The notes beneath the pieces were generated by a model. It was not told the origin of the DNA, searched no databases, and worked only from the letters and a program-made list of their open reading frames with translations. This document shows positions 36,852-46,495 of a DNA stretch of 64,000 bases, in pieces (position 1 is the first letter of the stretch; every line of letters begins with the position of its first letter). This DNA comes from Streptococcus moroccensis (GTDB taxonomy: Bacteria > Bacillota > Bacilli > Lactobacillales > Streptococcaceae), in the NCBI RefSeq assembly GCF_030812835.1, contig NZ_JAUSTM010000008.1, forward strand, positions 1-64,000, read 5' to 3'. A program made the position numbers and the translations under genes.

Positions 36852-37025
36852 ATGGCCAAAAATAGTTTTGCAAAAGGAATCACAGCAGGTATCGTAGGAA
36901 CAGTTGCAGCCGTAGCTGGTGCAGTTTATACCTTCAACAAAAAAGTGATTAAACCTGAAGAAGAAAAAGAAGCTTTCATCGAGGAAAATCGCAAGAAAGC
37001 AGCTCGTCGTCGCGTATCGCGCTAA
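36852..37025 (+). CDS. DUF3042 family small membrane protein
   Basis: This is a 57-residue protein with a glycine/alanine-rich hydrophobic segment (ITAGIVGTVAAVAGAVYTF) and a highly charged, basic C-terminus ending RRRVSR. The ATG at 36852 is preceded by AAAGGAG; the frame is open from 36732 but that stretch is promoter and leader. The family occurs across lactobacilli and streptococci and has no known function. Confidence 0.85.
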   Translation: MAKNSFAKGITAGIVGTVAAVAGAVYTFNKKVIKPEEEKEAFIEENRKKAARRRVSR

Positions 37026-37035
37026 CAGAGTAAGA

Positions 37036-37069
37036 AAATACCTTGAGCAATTTTGCTCAAGGTATTTTT
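37036..37069. terminator. Terminator after the DUF3042 gene
   Basis: A perfect hairpin ATACCTTGAGC/GCTCAAGGTAT with an A run before and a T run after works in both directions. It ends the DUF3042 transcript and, from the other side, the ABC-2 permease transcript (stop at 37106). Confidence 0.9.
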
Positions 37070-37105
37070 GATTGTTCCTATCGGTTCTATTCTGGGCGAA
37101 TGCTA

Positions 37106-38731
37106 TTAATTTCTTAACCGGAAACGCTTGGAAGCAAAGGTCATCACAGCCCATAACCCAAATGGTATGTAGAGAATAATGATGCCTAGTAGGATCCAGA
37201 CAAAAAGCATTGGCACTCCCTGTGTTACACGGTGAAACTGAAAGAATAAAAAGTATGTGACTCCATTAATGATATTGTAGGCAGGACTTTTGGTTTTCAT
37301 GGACTCGGTAAAGGGCTGAATGAGGTAGTACAAGATCAAATGATGAAAGCTGAAAAACAGCATGATAACAGTCTCTATCAGTAAGATGAACACCAAATCA
37401 ACGAGTGAACGACCACCAACTAAAACGTAAATAACAATCATGCCGACGAAAACAATCAGCAAAATAGGCAGATGAAGCCTTACTACCTTTTTAAACCGAA
37501 TCTTTAAGGACGAGATGACCATATCGGGTTGGCGGTAGAACGAATATTTCAAGAGTTTTCGGTCTAAATGGTAAAAGCAAAAGCGTGTAAAATACTCACT
37601 GGAATAGATAAAATAATCTATCATCAGACTTAAGGGAAGAATAAAAGAAAGTAAGTTCTTTAAAGATTGCACTGGCTGTGGCTTAAAGATTAAAAGAAGA
37701 ATGATAGCAACAAGCAAATGCAGACTAACAAAAAGGCACTTTAATAGGACCCGTTTTTTCAAGTGAGGCCCTAATCGGTCATAAAAAAGGGCATTGAGAT
37801 AAACAATCCCTTGACTGCTTCTTCTCTGATCTCCCGATGTAACCGATATATCGACATGATAATCTTTGTCTGTCACCTCTAAATCAACTGCCCCAAGGGC
37901 TTCTTTGTCACCAGCTTGCAAATTGGATAAGGTAACCAGGCGTCGACAAACCTTTTCCAATTGGGGCGTTTTCTTTAAAACAAAGAGAGCACCTAAGGTC
38001 AATACCACGCCAATAACCGCCGCCCAAGGGCTGTATAAGGCCCTAATCACCTCAGCTAACTCCAAAAAATAGAGCAAGCCGCCTAAGATAAGCCCAAACA
38101 AGACCCACATTAAGCTGTACAGAACTGGCCGTCTCGTTGGAAAAGGGTGGCCTAACTGATAAAGAAAGAGGAGGCCTGTTTGCAAGGCCAGTCGTGTGCC
38201 TAGGCTAAACAGGGTGAAGCTCCAAGCAGATAGGGCAGTGCCGATAGTTTGTACCCCAAACCAAGATAAAATGCCTGCAAATATCAAGAGATGGAGAAGA
38301 TTATCCAATCCCAGTTTTAATAAATAATAGCGTTTCACAGGTAGCCGGAAAACCCTGATGGCCAACAAACTTTCTTGGTCGTTACTGTCGACTAAAAGTC
38401 CTTGAATCGCTGAACCCCAAAAGAGACTAGCGACCATCAACAAAAGCCAAAATAGATGGGAATGCTCTAAGCTATTGAACGGTAACTCGCTAAGCCATAA
38501 GGCTAGACCACTCAAAATCAATAGGTAGATGAGTGTTTGCAAAATAGACTTCGTAACGAGGTGAACTGCTCCAATCAGCTGTAAAAACCACTTGACCGAT
38601 TGCCCTCTGTAGGCAGAATTGGGAACATACTTTCCAAGAATCGGTAGCTTTTGGAGCCAATAAATCAATTGGTTATACCCTTGGACAACACTCAGTTTCC
38701 AGATAAATCGAAAGAGTTTCAGATTAGTCAT
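37106..38731 (-). CDS. ABC transporter permease (ABC-2/EcsB-like)
   Basis: This is a 541-residue integral membrane protein with about ten hydrophobic segments split by one soluble stretch (about residues 260-310, containing DKDYHVDISVTSGDQRRSSQ). The size and partner gene suggest the membrane half of an exporter. It is somewhat longer than EcsB, and I am not certain of the subfamily. It starts within the last 8 nt of the ATPase gene, so the two are coupled. The substrate is unknown. Confidence 0.72.
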   Translation of the reverse strand: MTNLKLFRFIWKLSVVQGYNQLIYWLQKLPILGKYVPNSAYRGQSVKWFLQLIGAVHLVTKSILQTLIYLLILSGLALWLSELPFNSLEHSHLFWLLLMVASLFWGSAIQGLLVDSNDQESLLAIRVFRLPVKRYYLLKLGLDNLLHLLIFAGILSWFGVQTIGTALSAWSFTLFSLGTRLALQTGLLFLYQLGHPFPTRRPVLYSLMWVLFGLILGGLLYFLELAEVIRALYSPWAAVIGVVLTLGALFVLKKTPQLEKVCRRLVTLSNLQAGDKEALGAVDLEVTDKDYHVDISVTSGDQRRSSQGIVYLNALFYDRLGPHLKKRVLLKCLFVSLHLLVAIILLLIFKPQPVQSLKNLLSFILPLSLMIDYFIYSSEYFTRFCFYHLDRKLLKYSFYRQPDMVISSLKIRFKKVVRLHLPILLIVFVGMIVIYVLVGGRSLVDLVFILLIETVIMLFFSFHHLILYYLIQPFTESMKTKSPAYNIINGVTYFLFFQFHRVTQGVPMLFVWILLGIIILYIPFGLWAVMTFASKRFRLRN

Positions 38732-39422
38732 GGCTGTCCCCGTCCTCTAATTCTTCTAGGAGACGCGCTTCAAATTCAGGATCATGCGTATCCAAATCAA
38801 GGGGATGGAGCTTCCCATTTTTTAGGAGAACCACTTGGTCACAGAGGTCTGTAGCCAATTGCAAGATGTGTGTCGACAGCAAAATCACGCGCCCAGGCTT
38901 TAAGGTCTTCAGTAATTTTTTAAGCTGAATACCGATCACTACATCTACTGATGTCAACGGTTCGTCTAGTAAAATAACAGGAGGCTGCATGATGACCACT
39001 GCTAAGATGGACAGCTTGCTCTGCATGCCTGACGAGTACCCCTTTATAATCCGGTGGCGGTCTTCCTGACCAATAGCCACCATATCCAAACACTCATCTG
39101 GGCTCAAACTCTCCTCAGTTCCATGTAAATCTAAGAAAAATTGGACAAACTCGTAGCCTGTCAAGAAATCAGGTAGGTAGTTTTCCGCAAAAACCATACC
39201 GACGTCTTTGGAGGTCAATGAACGTGTGGCTCCTTCTTGAACCCAGCTGACCTGCCCTTGATCCGCATCGAGTTCTTGGTTGACGATGTTAAAAAGAGTC
39301 GTCTTTCCGGCACCATTACGCCCCAGAATCCCTGTAATCTTGCCAGCTTCAAACTGGTAATCACAGCCTTTTAAGACCTCCGTGTCTTGAAAGGCTTTTT
39401 GAATATTGGATAGGTGTAACAT
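38724..39422 (-). CDS. ABC transporter ATP-binding protein
   Basis: This is a 232-residue ATPase with Walker A GRNGAGKTT, a Q-loop in VFAENY (Ala-Glu at the usual Gln position), signature YSSGMQSKL and Walker B VILLDEPLTSVD. The H-loop is in LLSTHILQLA. The ATG at 39422 follows AAAGGAG. It forms an exporter with the next gene and lies 39 nt after rexA. Confidence 0.85.
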   Translation of the reverse strand: MLHLSNIQKAFQDTEVLKGCDYQFEAGKITGILGRNGAGKTTLFNIVNQELDADQGQVSWVQEGATRSLTSKDVGMVFAENYLPDFLTGYEFVQFFLDLHGTEESLSPDECLDMVAIGQEDRHRIIKGYSSGMQSKLSILAVVIMQPPVILLDEPLTSVDVVIGIQLKKLLKTLKPGRVILLSTHILQLATDLCDQVVLLKNGKLHPLDLDTHDPEFEARLLEELEDGDSHD

Positions 39423-39461
39423 AGGGTCTCCTTTATCGGTTTTTTCCTTGAACAAATGTTA

Positions 39462-42400
39462 CTATGACTTTACGGTAGCCACTTCAAGCTTAGCCCCTCC
39501 GAGCAAGACCAGATACTTGTCCACCTGGCTAATTCCGTAGGCGCGTGACAGGGCTTGCCCGTAGAGAGCCATCTGGTCACGGTACCGCTCAATCACTACC
39601 TGTGATTGCTGGTAGCGATCGGTCTTATAGTCAAAGAGGACAATGCGGTCATCAAGGACCAGATAACCGTCCACAATCCCACGAACCACAAAATCCTCTT
39701 GACTGGCTGAATCCTTGACCAGCATAGCAAAGGGCGCTTCGCGCTTGACCTGAGCAGCATGCATCTTGAGGAGTTGTCCGAGATCCGTCTCTAAGAAATC
39801 AAGGATTTTCTGGAAATCCAGTCGAGCGCGGATGGCTTCAGGCAAGCGGAGCTGGTCGGCCAGACCTTCAAGATCTGCTAGGCTAACTGGCTTGTCCAAT
39901 GGGACCTGCTGCATGAAGCCATGGAGGGCGGATCCGACAGTTGCCCCTGTGACAGGGGCGTCCGTACCGAAGGTCGGCAGGTCAAAGGCCAGCTCTAGGT
40001 CCTTGTCTGCTGTGAGTTCTTCCATGATATCCAAGCCTTCCTCGTCAAGGACAGGTTTGTAGAAGGCCTTGATCTGGCTGGGGGTCCGCACACTCGGCAG
40101 GGTAATGGCTGCTTGGTAGCGCTGATTGAGCTTGTCCACGGCTTCTAGCTGGTCCAGCATGGCAGCTATGTCCGTGGATTGGCGGTTATCGGCCATCTGG
40201 TCAGGTGTAATAGCCTGCGCTTGCGTCAGCCTGCCGATAGCTGCTGCAGTCAGCTCGTCAGCTCCGACGTAACGAACCTTGTAGTGGAGGTTGTCTTTGG
40301 CGCCGAATGCTTCCTGAACAGCCAAGAACCAGGCTTGGAAGGACTCCAGAGATTCTCTGGTTGCGACGGGCAGAAAGCCACGGTCCGACTTGCTGTCGTA
40401 TAGGTTAGCTAACTTCTCTTGACTGCCCTTGCTGACCAGATAGAGCTTGGTTTCGGCCCGGGTCATGGCCACATAGAGGAGGCGCATGCTTTCAGACAGG
40501 GCATTGATCCGCTCTTCACGGCGATTCACTTGATAAGGCAGGGTATCCATGCTGACACGAACCCGAGGGAGCTTGGTCGCATCACCAAACTGGTCCTTCA
40601 TGTCCGCAATCAGCTTGATGCCGACCCCCTTGTCTCGACTGATAAGGAGGGGTGAGGCTTGCTCACGCCTATTGCTAAAGAAGGACTTGTCCATATTGAG
40701 GAGAAAGACGTACTTAAACTCCAATCCCTTACTCTTATGGATGGTCATGAGTTGGACCGCATTTTTAGGGAGGCTAACTGGGACATCGGCTAGGTCATTG
40801 TCGCTGGCAAGGACCTTGTCAATCATGGTCACAAAGCGTGACAAGCCCTTGAAACCTGTTCGCTCATAGCTGTCAGCCCGCAGAGCCAGAGCATAGAGGT
40901 TGGCCTGGCGCTGTTCGCCATTGACCAGGGCACCGACATAGTCGTAGTAAAACTTGTCATTGTAGATCTGCCAAATGAGGTCATGAAGACTGCGCAGGCG
41001 AGCGGCCTGGCGCCAAGATTGCAAGGTATCGTCAAAGCCCTGTAGTTTAGCCAAAAGACTTGGACGGATCAGGTCTTGGGCTTCCCCTCGCTTGGCAAGA
41101 GTTGCCTGTAGTTTTTCATAAAGGTTGGCTGCCTGTTGCCCTTCACGGATTTGGAGGGCCAGGCGGGCCAGCTCGTCTTCGTTGAAGCCAAACATGGGCG
41201 AGCGCAAGAGCGCCACGAGAGCATAGTCATTAAGCGGATTATTGATGACCCGCAGGGTATCCAGCATGACCTGAACTTCTAAGGATTTGAGGTAGTGTTG
41301 CTCGCCCCCGTCTGCGACAAGGGGAATCCCATGCTGGGCAAAGGCCGCTAAAATCCCGTTGTTGCGTGTCCTCGAAGGCACGAGTAGCGTGATGTCTTCA
41401 AAGGCGACCTGCTCTTCATTGTGGAGGCGGATGATTTCCTTGATAACCAGATTGACCTCGTTGAGGCCTAGGCCAAAGTCAGTCTCATCTGTATCGCTCT
41501 CACTGAGAAGGCTCTCCTCTTCGCTGTCCGTGTCGTAGATAAGCAACTCGGTCACATGGTCAGGATTAGCCACTTTTTGCCGGTCGCTACCCGCTACCAG
41601 CATGTGGGTGCCATCGTAGCGAATATCCCCGACTTCCTCATCCATGAGGTGGCTAAAGAGCCCATTGGTACTGTCTAAGACCTCTCCTTGACTGCGGAAG
41701 TTTTCCTTGAGCAGGATGAGCTTGCCGTCAGCTGGATTGTCTTGATAGAGCTTGAATTTTTGGTTGAAAATCTGTGGATCCGCCTGACGGAAACGGTAGA
41801 TAGACTGCTTAATGTCGCCCACCATGAAGCGATTGGAGCCATTCGAGAGCAAATCGAGCATGGCTTCTTGGGTATGGTTGTTATCTTGATACTCATCGAC
41901 CATGACCTCGTGGTAACGCGCCTGATAAAGGTCTCTGACCTCACCAAATTCCCTTAAAATCCGAATGGCAAAATGGCTGATGTCTGAAAACTCAAAGGTC
42001 CCCTCCTGAATCTTGCGTTCCAGATAAGCCGCTGAAAAATCCGCCACAAAGTCTCGCAGACAACGGAGCATTGGCAAGGCCTGGCCTTGATATGCCAGGA
42101 TGGTCGTCAAGTGCTGGAGATCGATCAGGTCTGCATGCAGGGCTTTGAAAATCGGGTACTTTACCTTGCTGACGGTGACGTCATCCCCTGCGGGGATAAC
42201 GGCCTTAACGGCCTGGGCCAGGTCACTCAGACTCGGAAAGACATCTGGCGCTGCACTCCACTCATAGAGCTGCGTGAAGATGATTTCGTGCTTCTGGTAG
42301 GTCGCTGTCGGCGTTCCCTTGGCTGTCACCTGCTTGTAGTCTGGCAAATTGGTCAAGTCTTCCAAGTTTTGGGCCGCCTGACGCATTTTGTTGACCAGAT

Positions 42401-43124
42401 TATCTTTGACATAGGCTGGCAAATCCGCCTCCGTCTGGAAATCTTCATAGCCTTTCAAAAAGGTCTCCTGCAACCAGCCAGCTGGGTCTGCCGTCGACTG
42501 GGTAAAGCTGTAGACCTTATCTACGATGGCCTGAAAGGCCTTGGTCGATTTGCTGCTGCCAGAGAAATTCTGAACCAGACGGGAAAAGACAACCCTGTCT
42601 TCCCCCTGATAATAGGTCTCAAACAGCTGGCTAAAGACTTCTTGCTTGAGCAGGTCTTGCTCACTCTTGTCGGTCAGAATCCGAAATTGCGGGGCAATCC
42701 CAATCAGGTAACCGTACTGATTGACCAATTTCTGGGTAAAGGCATCCATGGTCCCGATATCAGCCGTCTGGACATCCGCCAGCTGGGCGGACAAGTGTTG
42801 GAGGAGGTCAGGATCCGTGGTTTGGCCAATTTCAGCCGAGAGCTTCTTCTCCAAGCGTTCCTTAAGCTCTCCAGCCGCCTTAACCGTAAAGGTCGAAATG
42901 AAAAGCTCGTTGACTTTGACGCCTCGCTTGATCTTGTCAATGATGCGCTCGACCATGACAAAGGTCTTGCCCGAACCCGCTGATGCCGATACCAGGACAT
43001 TGTTACCATGAGTATAGATAGCCTCAATCTGCTCAGCAGTCCGCTTTTGGACCTTGTCCGACTGGGCTTCTGCTAGCTGCAAGGCCTCAATCTCCACTGG
43101 GCTTAAAAATGGTTCAAATCCCAT
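39462..43124 (-). CDS. rexA: ATP-dependent helicase/nuclease subunit A (RexA/AddA)
   Basis: RexA is the helicase-nuclease of the RexAB complex, which processes double-strand breaks to a Chi site for RecA. The 1220-residue protein has Walker A SASAGSGKT (about 46-54), UvrD-type motifs (VDEYQDNNHTQ, TIHKSKGLEFKYVF, LLYVAMTRAE) and the C-terminal RecB-type nuclease motif GIVDGYLVLDDRIVLFDYKT. It starts 1 nt after rexB, with the ribosome-binding site inside the rexB end. Confidence 0.95.
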   Translation of the reverse strand: MGFEPFLSPVEIEALQLAEAQSDKVQKRTAEQIEAIYTHGNNVLVSASAGSGKTFVMVERIIDKIKRGVKVNELFISTFTVKAAGELKERLEKKLSAEIGQTTDPDLLQHLSAQLADVQTADIGTMDAFTQKLVNQYGYLIGIAPQFRILTDKSEQDLLKQEVFSQLFETYYQGEDRVVFSRLVQNFSGSSKSTKAFQAIVDKVYSFTQSTADPAGWLQETFLKGYEDFQTEADLPAYVKDNLVNKMRQAAQNLEDLTNLPDYKQVTAKGTPTATYQKHEIIFTQLYEWSAAPDVFPSLSDLAQAVKAVIPAGDDVTVSKVKYPIFKALHADLIDLQHLTTILAYQGQALPMLRCLRDFVADFSAAYLERKIQEGTFEFSDISHFAIRILREFGEVRDLYQARYHEVMVDEYQDNNHTQEAMLDLLSNGSNRFMVGDIKQSIYRFRQADPQIFNQKFKLYQDNPADGKLILLKENFRSQGEVLDSTNGLFSHLMDEEVGDIRYDGTHMLVAGSDRQKVANPDHVTELLIYDTDSEEESLLSESDTDETDFGLGLNEVNLVIKEIIRLHNEEQVAFEDITLLVPSRTRNNGILAAFAQHGIPLVADGGEQHYLKSLEVQVMLDTLRVINNPLNDYALVALLRSPMFGFNEDELARLALQIREGQQAANLYEKLQATLAKRGEAQDLIRPSLLAKLQGFDDTLQSWRQAARLRSLHDLIWQIYNDKFYYDYVGALVNGEQRQANLYALALRADSYERTGFKGLSRFVTMIDKVLASDNDLADVPVSLPKNAVQLMTIHKSKGLEFKYVFLLNMDKSFFSNRREQASPLLISRDKGVGIKLIADMKDQFGDATKLPRVRVSMDTLPYQVNRREERINALSESMRLLYVAMTRAETKLYLVSKGSQEKLANLYDSKSDRGFLPVATRESLESFQAWFLAVQEAFGAKDNLHYKVRYVGADELTAAAIGRLTQAQAITPDQMADNRQSTDIAAMLDQLEAVDKLNQRYQAAITLPSVRTPSQIKAFYKPVLDEEGLDIMEELTADKDLELAFDLPTFGTDAPVTGATVGSALHGFMQQVPLDKPVSLADLEGLADQLRLPEAIRARLDFQKILDFLETDLGQLLKMHAAQVKREAPFAMLVKDSASQEDFVVRGIVDGYLVLDDRIVLFDYKTDRYQQSQVVIERYRDQMALYGQALSRAYGISQVDKYLVLLGGAKLEVATVKS

Positions 43125-43125
43125 A

Positions 43126-46100
43126 TCAGTCTTCTCCTCCTTTCATCTGGCTCAGCCAGTCTTCTTTCTTCCGGCCCAATTTGGCCAAAAACCGCGCCTG
43201 ACCTAGGTGCTGGTCCGCCTCAAAGTGCGTGATGCTATTGTACTGATCACCCGCCACCGAGCGCCCATCAGCGCTATATGGGTTGATGGCAAAATGCCCC
43301 TTTAAAATCCAACTACCTGCCTGACGATAGAGATGCTCCGTATGCTGGGTTAAAATCCCCATCTCCTCAGGGCTAAAGGTCGTACTCGCCGTCTTGCCGT
43401 ACTGGCCAGTCAAACCCTGGCTAGCCTCCGCGTCAAAGAGTCCCTTAAACTGCAGGCTGGTCTCACTGGCCTTCAAAATCGCATCCAAATCCTTGACCTT
43501 GCTGAGCTGCACCACTGGGTCAGTCATGTGTAGGTACATGGCCCCAAAAACCTTCTCCTCAAGTCCCAAATGCGGATTGTCCCGCATGGCCATGACATAG
43601 GTCATGAGCTGCGGGCTCAGGCCATTGTAAAAGTTGGCCATCTTAAAGGACTGCGGACTAGACTTATAGTCCACCACGCCCAGTGCTGCGGTTGTTTTTA
43701 ATTGGTCGATGCGGTCGATCTTACCGACAATGTTGAGTGGCTTGCCTTGCGGCAAGAGCAGATGTTTCTCAAAGGAGCTTTCCTCACCGACTGTCGTCAC
43801 CAAGCTATCGTCTCTTAGAGCCGTCGCTGTCGCCTGAGCGATAGCAGCCAATACCTCATGGGAATAAGCCGTTTCGCTGGATTCTTGGTAGACATCCCTA
43901 AACTCCGCCAGCTGACTGGTCTTCTCTAGGGCCCGACTGACCTTGCGGTCAAAGTCGCCTGTCCCAGTATCCGATAAGACCTCCTCAAAAACCTTGTGGA
44001 GGTAGTTCCCGTGGATTCTGGCATCCGGCACGATTGAGCGGACTTCTTCCAGGCGTAAAATGTGACGCAGGAAATACTTGTATTCTGAATTGTAAAAATC
44101 GGTCAAACTCGAAGCCGACAAGCGCAGAGGCTTGTCCTCTGGGAAGAGGCGGCTGAGCGTGTCCTTGGCCAGCGGCTGAGTCGCTAAGCTTGGTGTCGCC
44201 CCTGCCTCCGGCAGGGCCAACCCTGAATCGGCCAATTTCTTTCTCAGGTAACGCACTGCCACTGACCAGAAGGTCTGGTCGTCTGCACTCATCTCCTCTG
44301 CCCAGTCCGCCCGATTCAGCTCGACTACCTGAGACAGGAGGCCCTTGTAGTTGCCGACATCTGCTGGACTGGCTTCAAGGCTAGCTCGCCCTTTTTCAAC
44401 CTTGGGAAGTCCCATGGCCTCCAATTGACTCAGGTAGGGCGACACCTGCTCCTCTGTCTCCTTGAAGAGCTGAGGCGTCGAGAGCACCAGGTGCTCAGTC
44501 GCCGCATTGAGGAGCGACAAGGCGGTGAAGTGATTGCGTTTGCCCTGTTCTCGAGCAAGAACTTCTAAGACTGTTTCTCCAGCCACCTCATTGTTGGCTT
44601 GACGCTCCTCATCTGAAATCAGGCTGGTATTCTTGCCCAGCTTTGGAAAGTTACTCTGGCTGAGCCCGATCGCAAAGACCAGCTTGTTAGCCCTAGGGGT
44701 AATGAGGTCATAGGACTTGATATTGACCACATCGACGGTGGCAGGCACCGTCCGATAGTTGGCCGACAGCATGCCAGACAATACCAAACTCAACCCTTCT
44801 TCCACCGAGATGGTCTCGGTGCCAAAGATGGCCTCAAACTGACCTAAAATCCGACTGAAGGTCTCCCAGACCTGCTGCGCCTGCTCGCGGTCTTGCTCCG
44901 ACCCTGTCTGCACCAGACGGGCTAAATTCTTCGGCAACTGCACCGCCGTCAGAAATTGTGACAAGCTCTCCAAGAACTGCCGTCCCGTCTGAGGCTTGGC
45001 CTGCAAGAGCCCCACGAGCGGCGGCAGGATCTCCTCACGCAATCGGTTGAGCTGAGTCAGATCAAACTTAGCACCGCTATTGGCCTGAAAGGCCCGAGAA
45101 AAGCGTGTCCAGCCCTTAACTTGGGCAAACTGGACATACTGCTCAAAGTGGTCCAGCTCGTCTTGCGTCATATCCCCATAGAGCCCGGTCTTAAGGAGAT
45201 TAAGCAAATCCTCGCCTTGGCAGCGGTAGCGCTTGAGCCTAAGCAGGCTATCCACCAACGTCACCAGCGGGTGCTGGCTCATGGACTCAGTCTTGGCCAG
45301 GTAATAGGGAATCTCGTACTGGTCAAAAATCTTGCCAATCTGCAGGCGATAACTGTCCACATCTCCCAGCAGGACCAAAATATCCTTATAGCGATAGCCC
45401 TCATGCAGGTGCCTCCGGATGGCCTTGGCCACATGGACAACCTCCTCCTTCTGACTGACCACCTCCCAAAGGGTCACCCGCTCCTTGTCCGCTTCGGTCA
45501 AGGTTAATTCGTCCTCGCTATAATCATAGTGACTGGCGAACTTTTGGGAAATGCGGTGCAGAGAGCTGTCGATCTCCTCGTCACCTGAGATATAGTCAGG
45601 CTTAACGGCAAAGGTTTGGGCCAAATGACGGAGAAAATCCACCCCAGCCTGATAAAGATTGCCAGAGATATAATTGGCCTGATAGGCTGCCTGGCTGGCA
45701 TAGGTCCCAATCACAATCGGTACTCCCTGCGCCTCAAGTACCTTGACCAAGTTTTCTTCCTCTGCCGAAAAACGGGTAAAGCCATCGATGACCAAGGCCA
45801 TCTGGTCAAAGTCAGCCTTTAGAAGACCTGCCTCCACTTCCTTGGTCAGGGTTTGGACCTTGCTCTGTGATTCATAGTTTTCCCGATCCAGCAGGCTGTA
45901 AAAAGCCTGAAAGATGACCTGCAAGTCAGCCTGCTTTTCCGCCGAATCAAGCCTTGTCAGCTCTGCTATGGTCAACCCAGACCCTTGCAACTCCTTGTAA
46001 AGGGCTACCAACTGCTGGATAAAATCCATGTTCTGCTTGAGCCGGCCATAAACCGTCAAGGCATCCTCAGACAGGCTCGATAGGGCCCTGTAAAAGAGCA

Positions 46101-46362
46101 TGGCCAGCCCCGTCTCGTCTATGCTTTCCTTAACTTCTACCTGGTTGAGGGTCACATAGCGCACCATCTGACCAAACCGCGTCACCAGTACGTCAAAAGA
46201 CGCGCCCTCTGGCAGCAACTCCAAGACCGCTCGTTCCTTTTCAAAAGACAGGGAGTTGGGCGCAATGTAAAAGACCCGACGCCCCTCTGCTGTCATCGCT
46301 AGCGCCTCCTTGATCAGAAGGCTTGTTAAGTCCTGCCCAATTTCCGTATAAACCAGTCGCAT
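43126..46362 (-). CDS. rexB: ATP-dependent nuclease subunit B (RexB/AddB)
   Basis: RexB is the partner of RexA and supplies the second nuclease site. It has 1078 residues. The N-terminus is helicase-like without a standard P-loop. The nuclease motif is GKIDRIDQLK with GVVDYKSSP near residue 890. No four-cysteine iron-sulfur cluster pattern of AddB was seen, as expected for streptococcal RexB. A TATAAT (46433-46438, minus strand) lies about 70 nt upstream. This gene and rexA are visibly more GC-rich than the mcrBC genes next door. Confidence 0.94.
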   Translation of the reverse strand: MRLVYTEIGQDLTSLLIKEALAMTAEGRRVFYIAPNSLSFEKERAVLELLPEGASFDVLVTRFGQMVRYVTLNQVEVKESIDETGLAMLFYRALSSLSEDALTVYGRLKQNMDFIQQLVALYKELQGSGLTIAELTRLDSAEKQADLQVIFQAFYSLLDRENYESQSKVQTLTKEVEAGLLKADFDQMALVIDGFTRFSAEEENLVKVLEAQGVPIVIGTYASQAAYQANYISGNLYQAGVDFLRHLAQTFAVKPDYISGDEEIDSSLHRISQKFASHYDYSEDELTLTEADKERVTLWEVVSQKEEVVHVAKAIRRHLHEGYRYKDILVLLGDVDSYRLQIGKIFDQYEIPYYLAKTESMSQHPLVTLVDSLLRLKRYRCQGEDLLNLLKTGLYGDMTQDELDHFEQYVQFAQVKGWTRFSRAFQANSGAKFDLTQLNRLREEILPPLVGLLQAKPQTGRQFLESLSQFLTAVQLPKNLARLVQTGSEQDREQAQQVWETFSRILGQFEAIFGTETISVEEGLSLVLSGMLSANYRTVPATVDVVNIKSYDLITPRANKLVFAIGLSQSNFPKLGKNTSLISDEERQANNEVAGETVLEVLAREQGKRNHFTALSLLNAATEHLVLSTPQLFKETEEQVSPYLSQLEAMGLPKVEKGRASLEASPADVGNYKGLLSQVVELNRADWAEEMSADDQTFWSVAVRYLRKKLADSGLALPEAGATPSLATQPLAKDTLSRLFPEDKPLRLSASSLTDFYNSEYKYFLRHILRLEEVRSIVPDARIHGNYLHKVFEEVLSDTGTGDFDRKVSRALEKTSQLAEFRDVYQESSETAYSHEVLAAIAQATATALRDDSLVTTVGEESSFEKHLLLPQGKPLNIVGKIDRIDQLKTTAALGVVDYKSSPQSFKMANFYNGLSPQLMTYVMAMRDNPHLGLEEKVFGAMYLHMTDPVVQLSKVKDLDAILKASETSLQFKGLFDAEASQGLTGQYGKTASTTFSPEEMGILTQHTEHLYRQAGSWILKGHFAINPYSADGRSVAGDQYNSITHFEADQHLGQARFLAKLGRKKEDWLSQMKGGED

Positions 46363-46432
46363 CTCTGATATCCTCCTACATTACTCGCCAGTCCCTATGA
46401 TTATCCACTTTTCACGCGATTCATTAGCTCCT

Positions 46433-46438
46433 ATTATA
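46433..46438 (-). promoter_or_regulatory. rexB promoter (-10)
   Basis: TATAAT on the minus strand, about 70 nt upstream of rexB and 15 nt after the mcrC terminator. The -35 region is weak. Confidence 0.55.
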
Positions 46439-46453
46439 CCAAATTCAAGCATG

Positions 46454-46477
46454 AAAAAACACCGCCAGAAGGCGGTG
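46454..46477 (-). terminator. mcrC terminator
   Basis: A perfect 7-bp GC-rich stem CACCGCC/GGCGGTG with a 4-nt loop is followed on the minus strand by six U residues, about 20 nt after the mcrC stop. Confidence 0.88.
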
Positions 46478-46495
46478 GATAACTGTGAACCACCC

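Noticed and set aside
37106..39422. Naming the ABC-2 pair ecsA/ecsB
   Set aside because: The permease is longer than EcsB and I saw no decisive motif, so no gene symbol was given.
42087..42983. A 298-codon open frame on the plus strand inside rexA
   Set aside because: It lies wholly antisense to the helicase gene, has no ribosome-binding site or recognisable domain, and follows from the GC-rich codon use of rexA.
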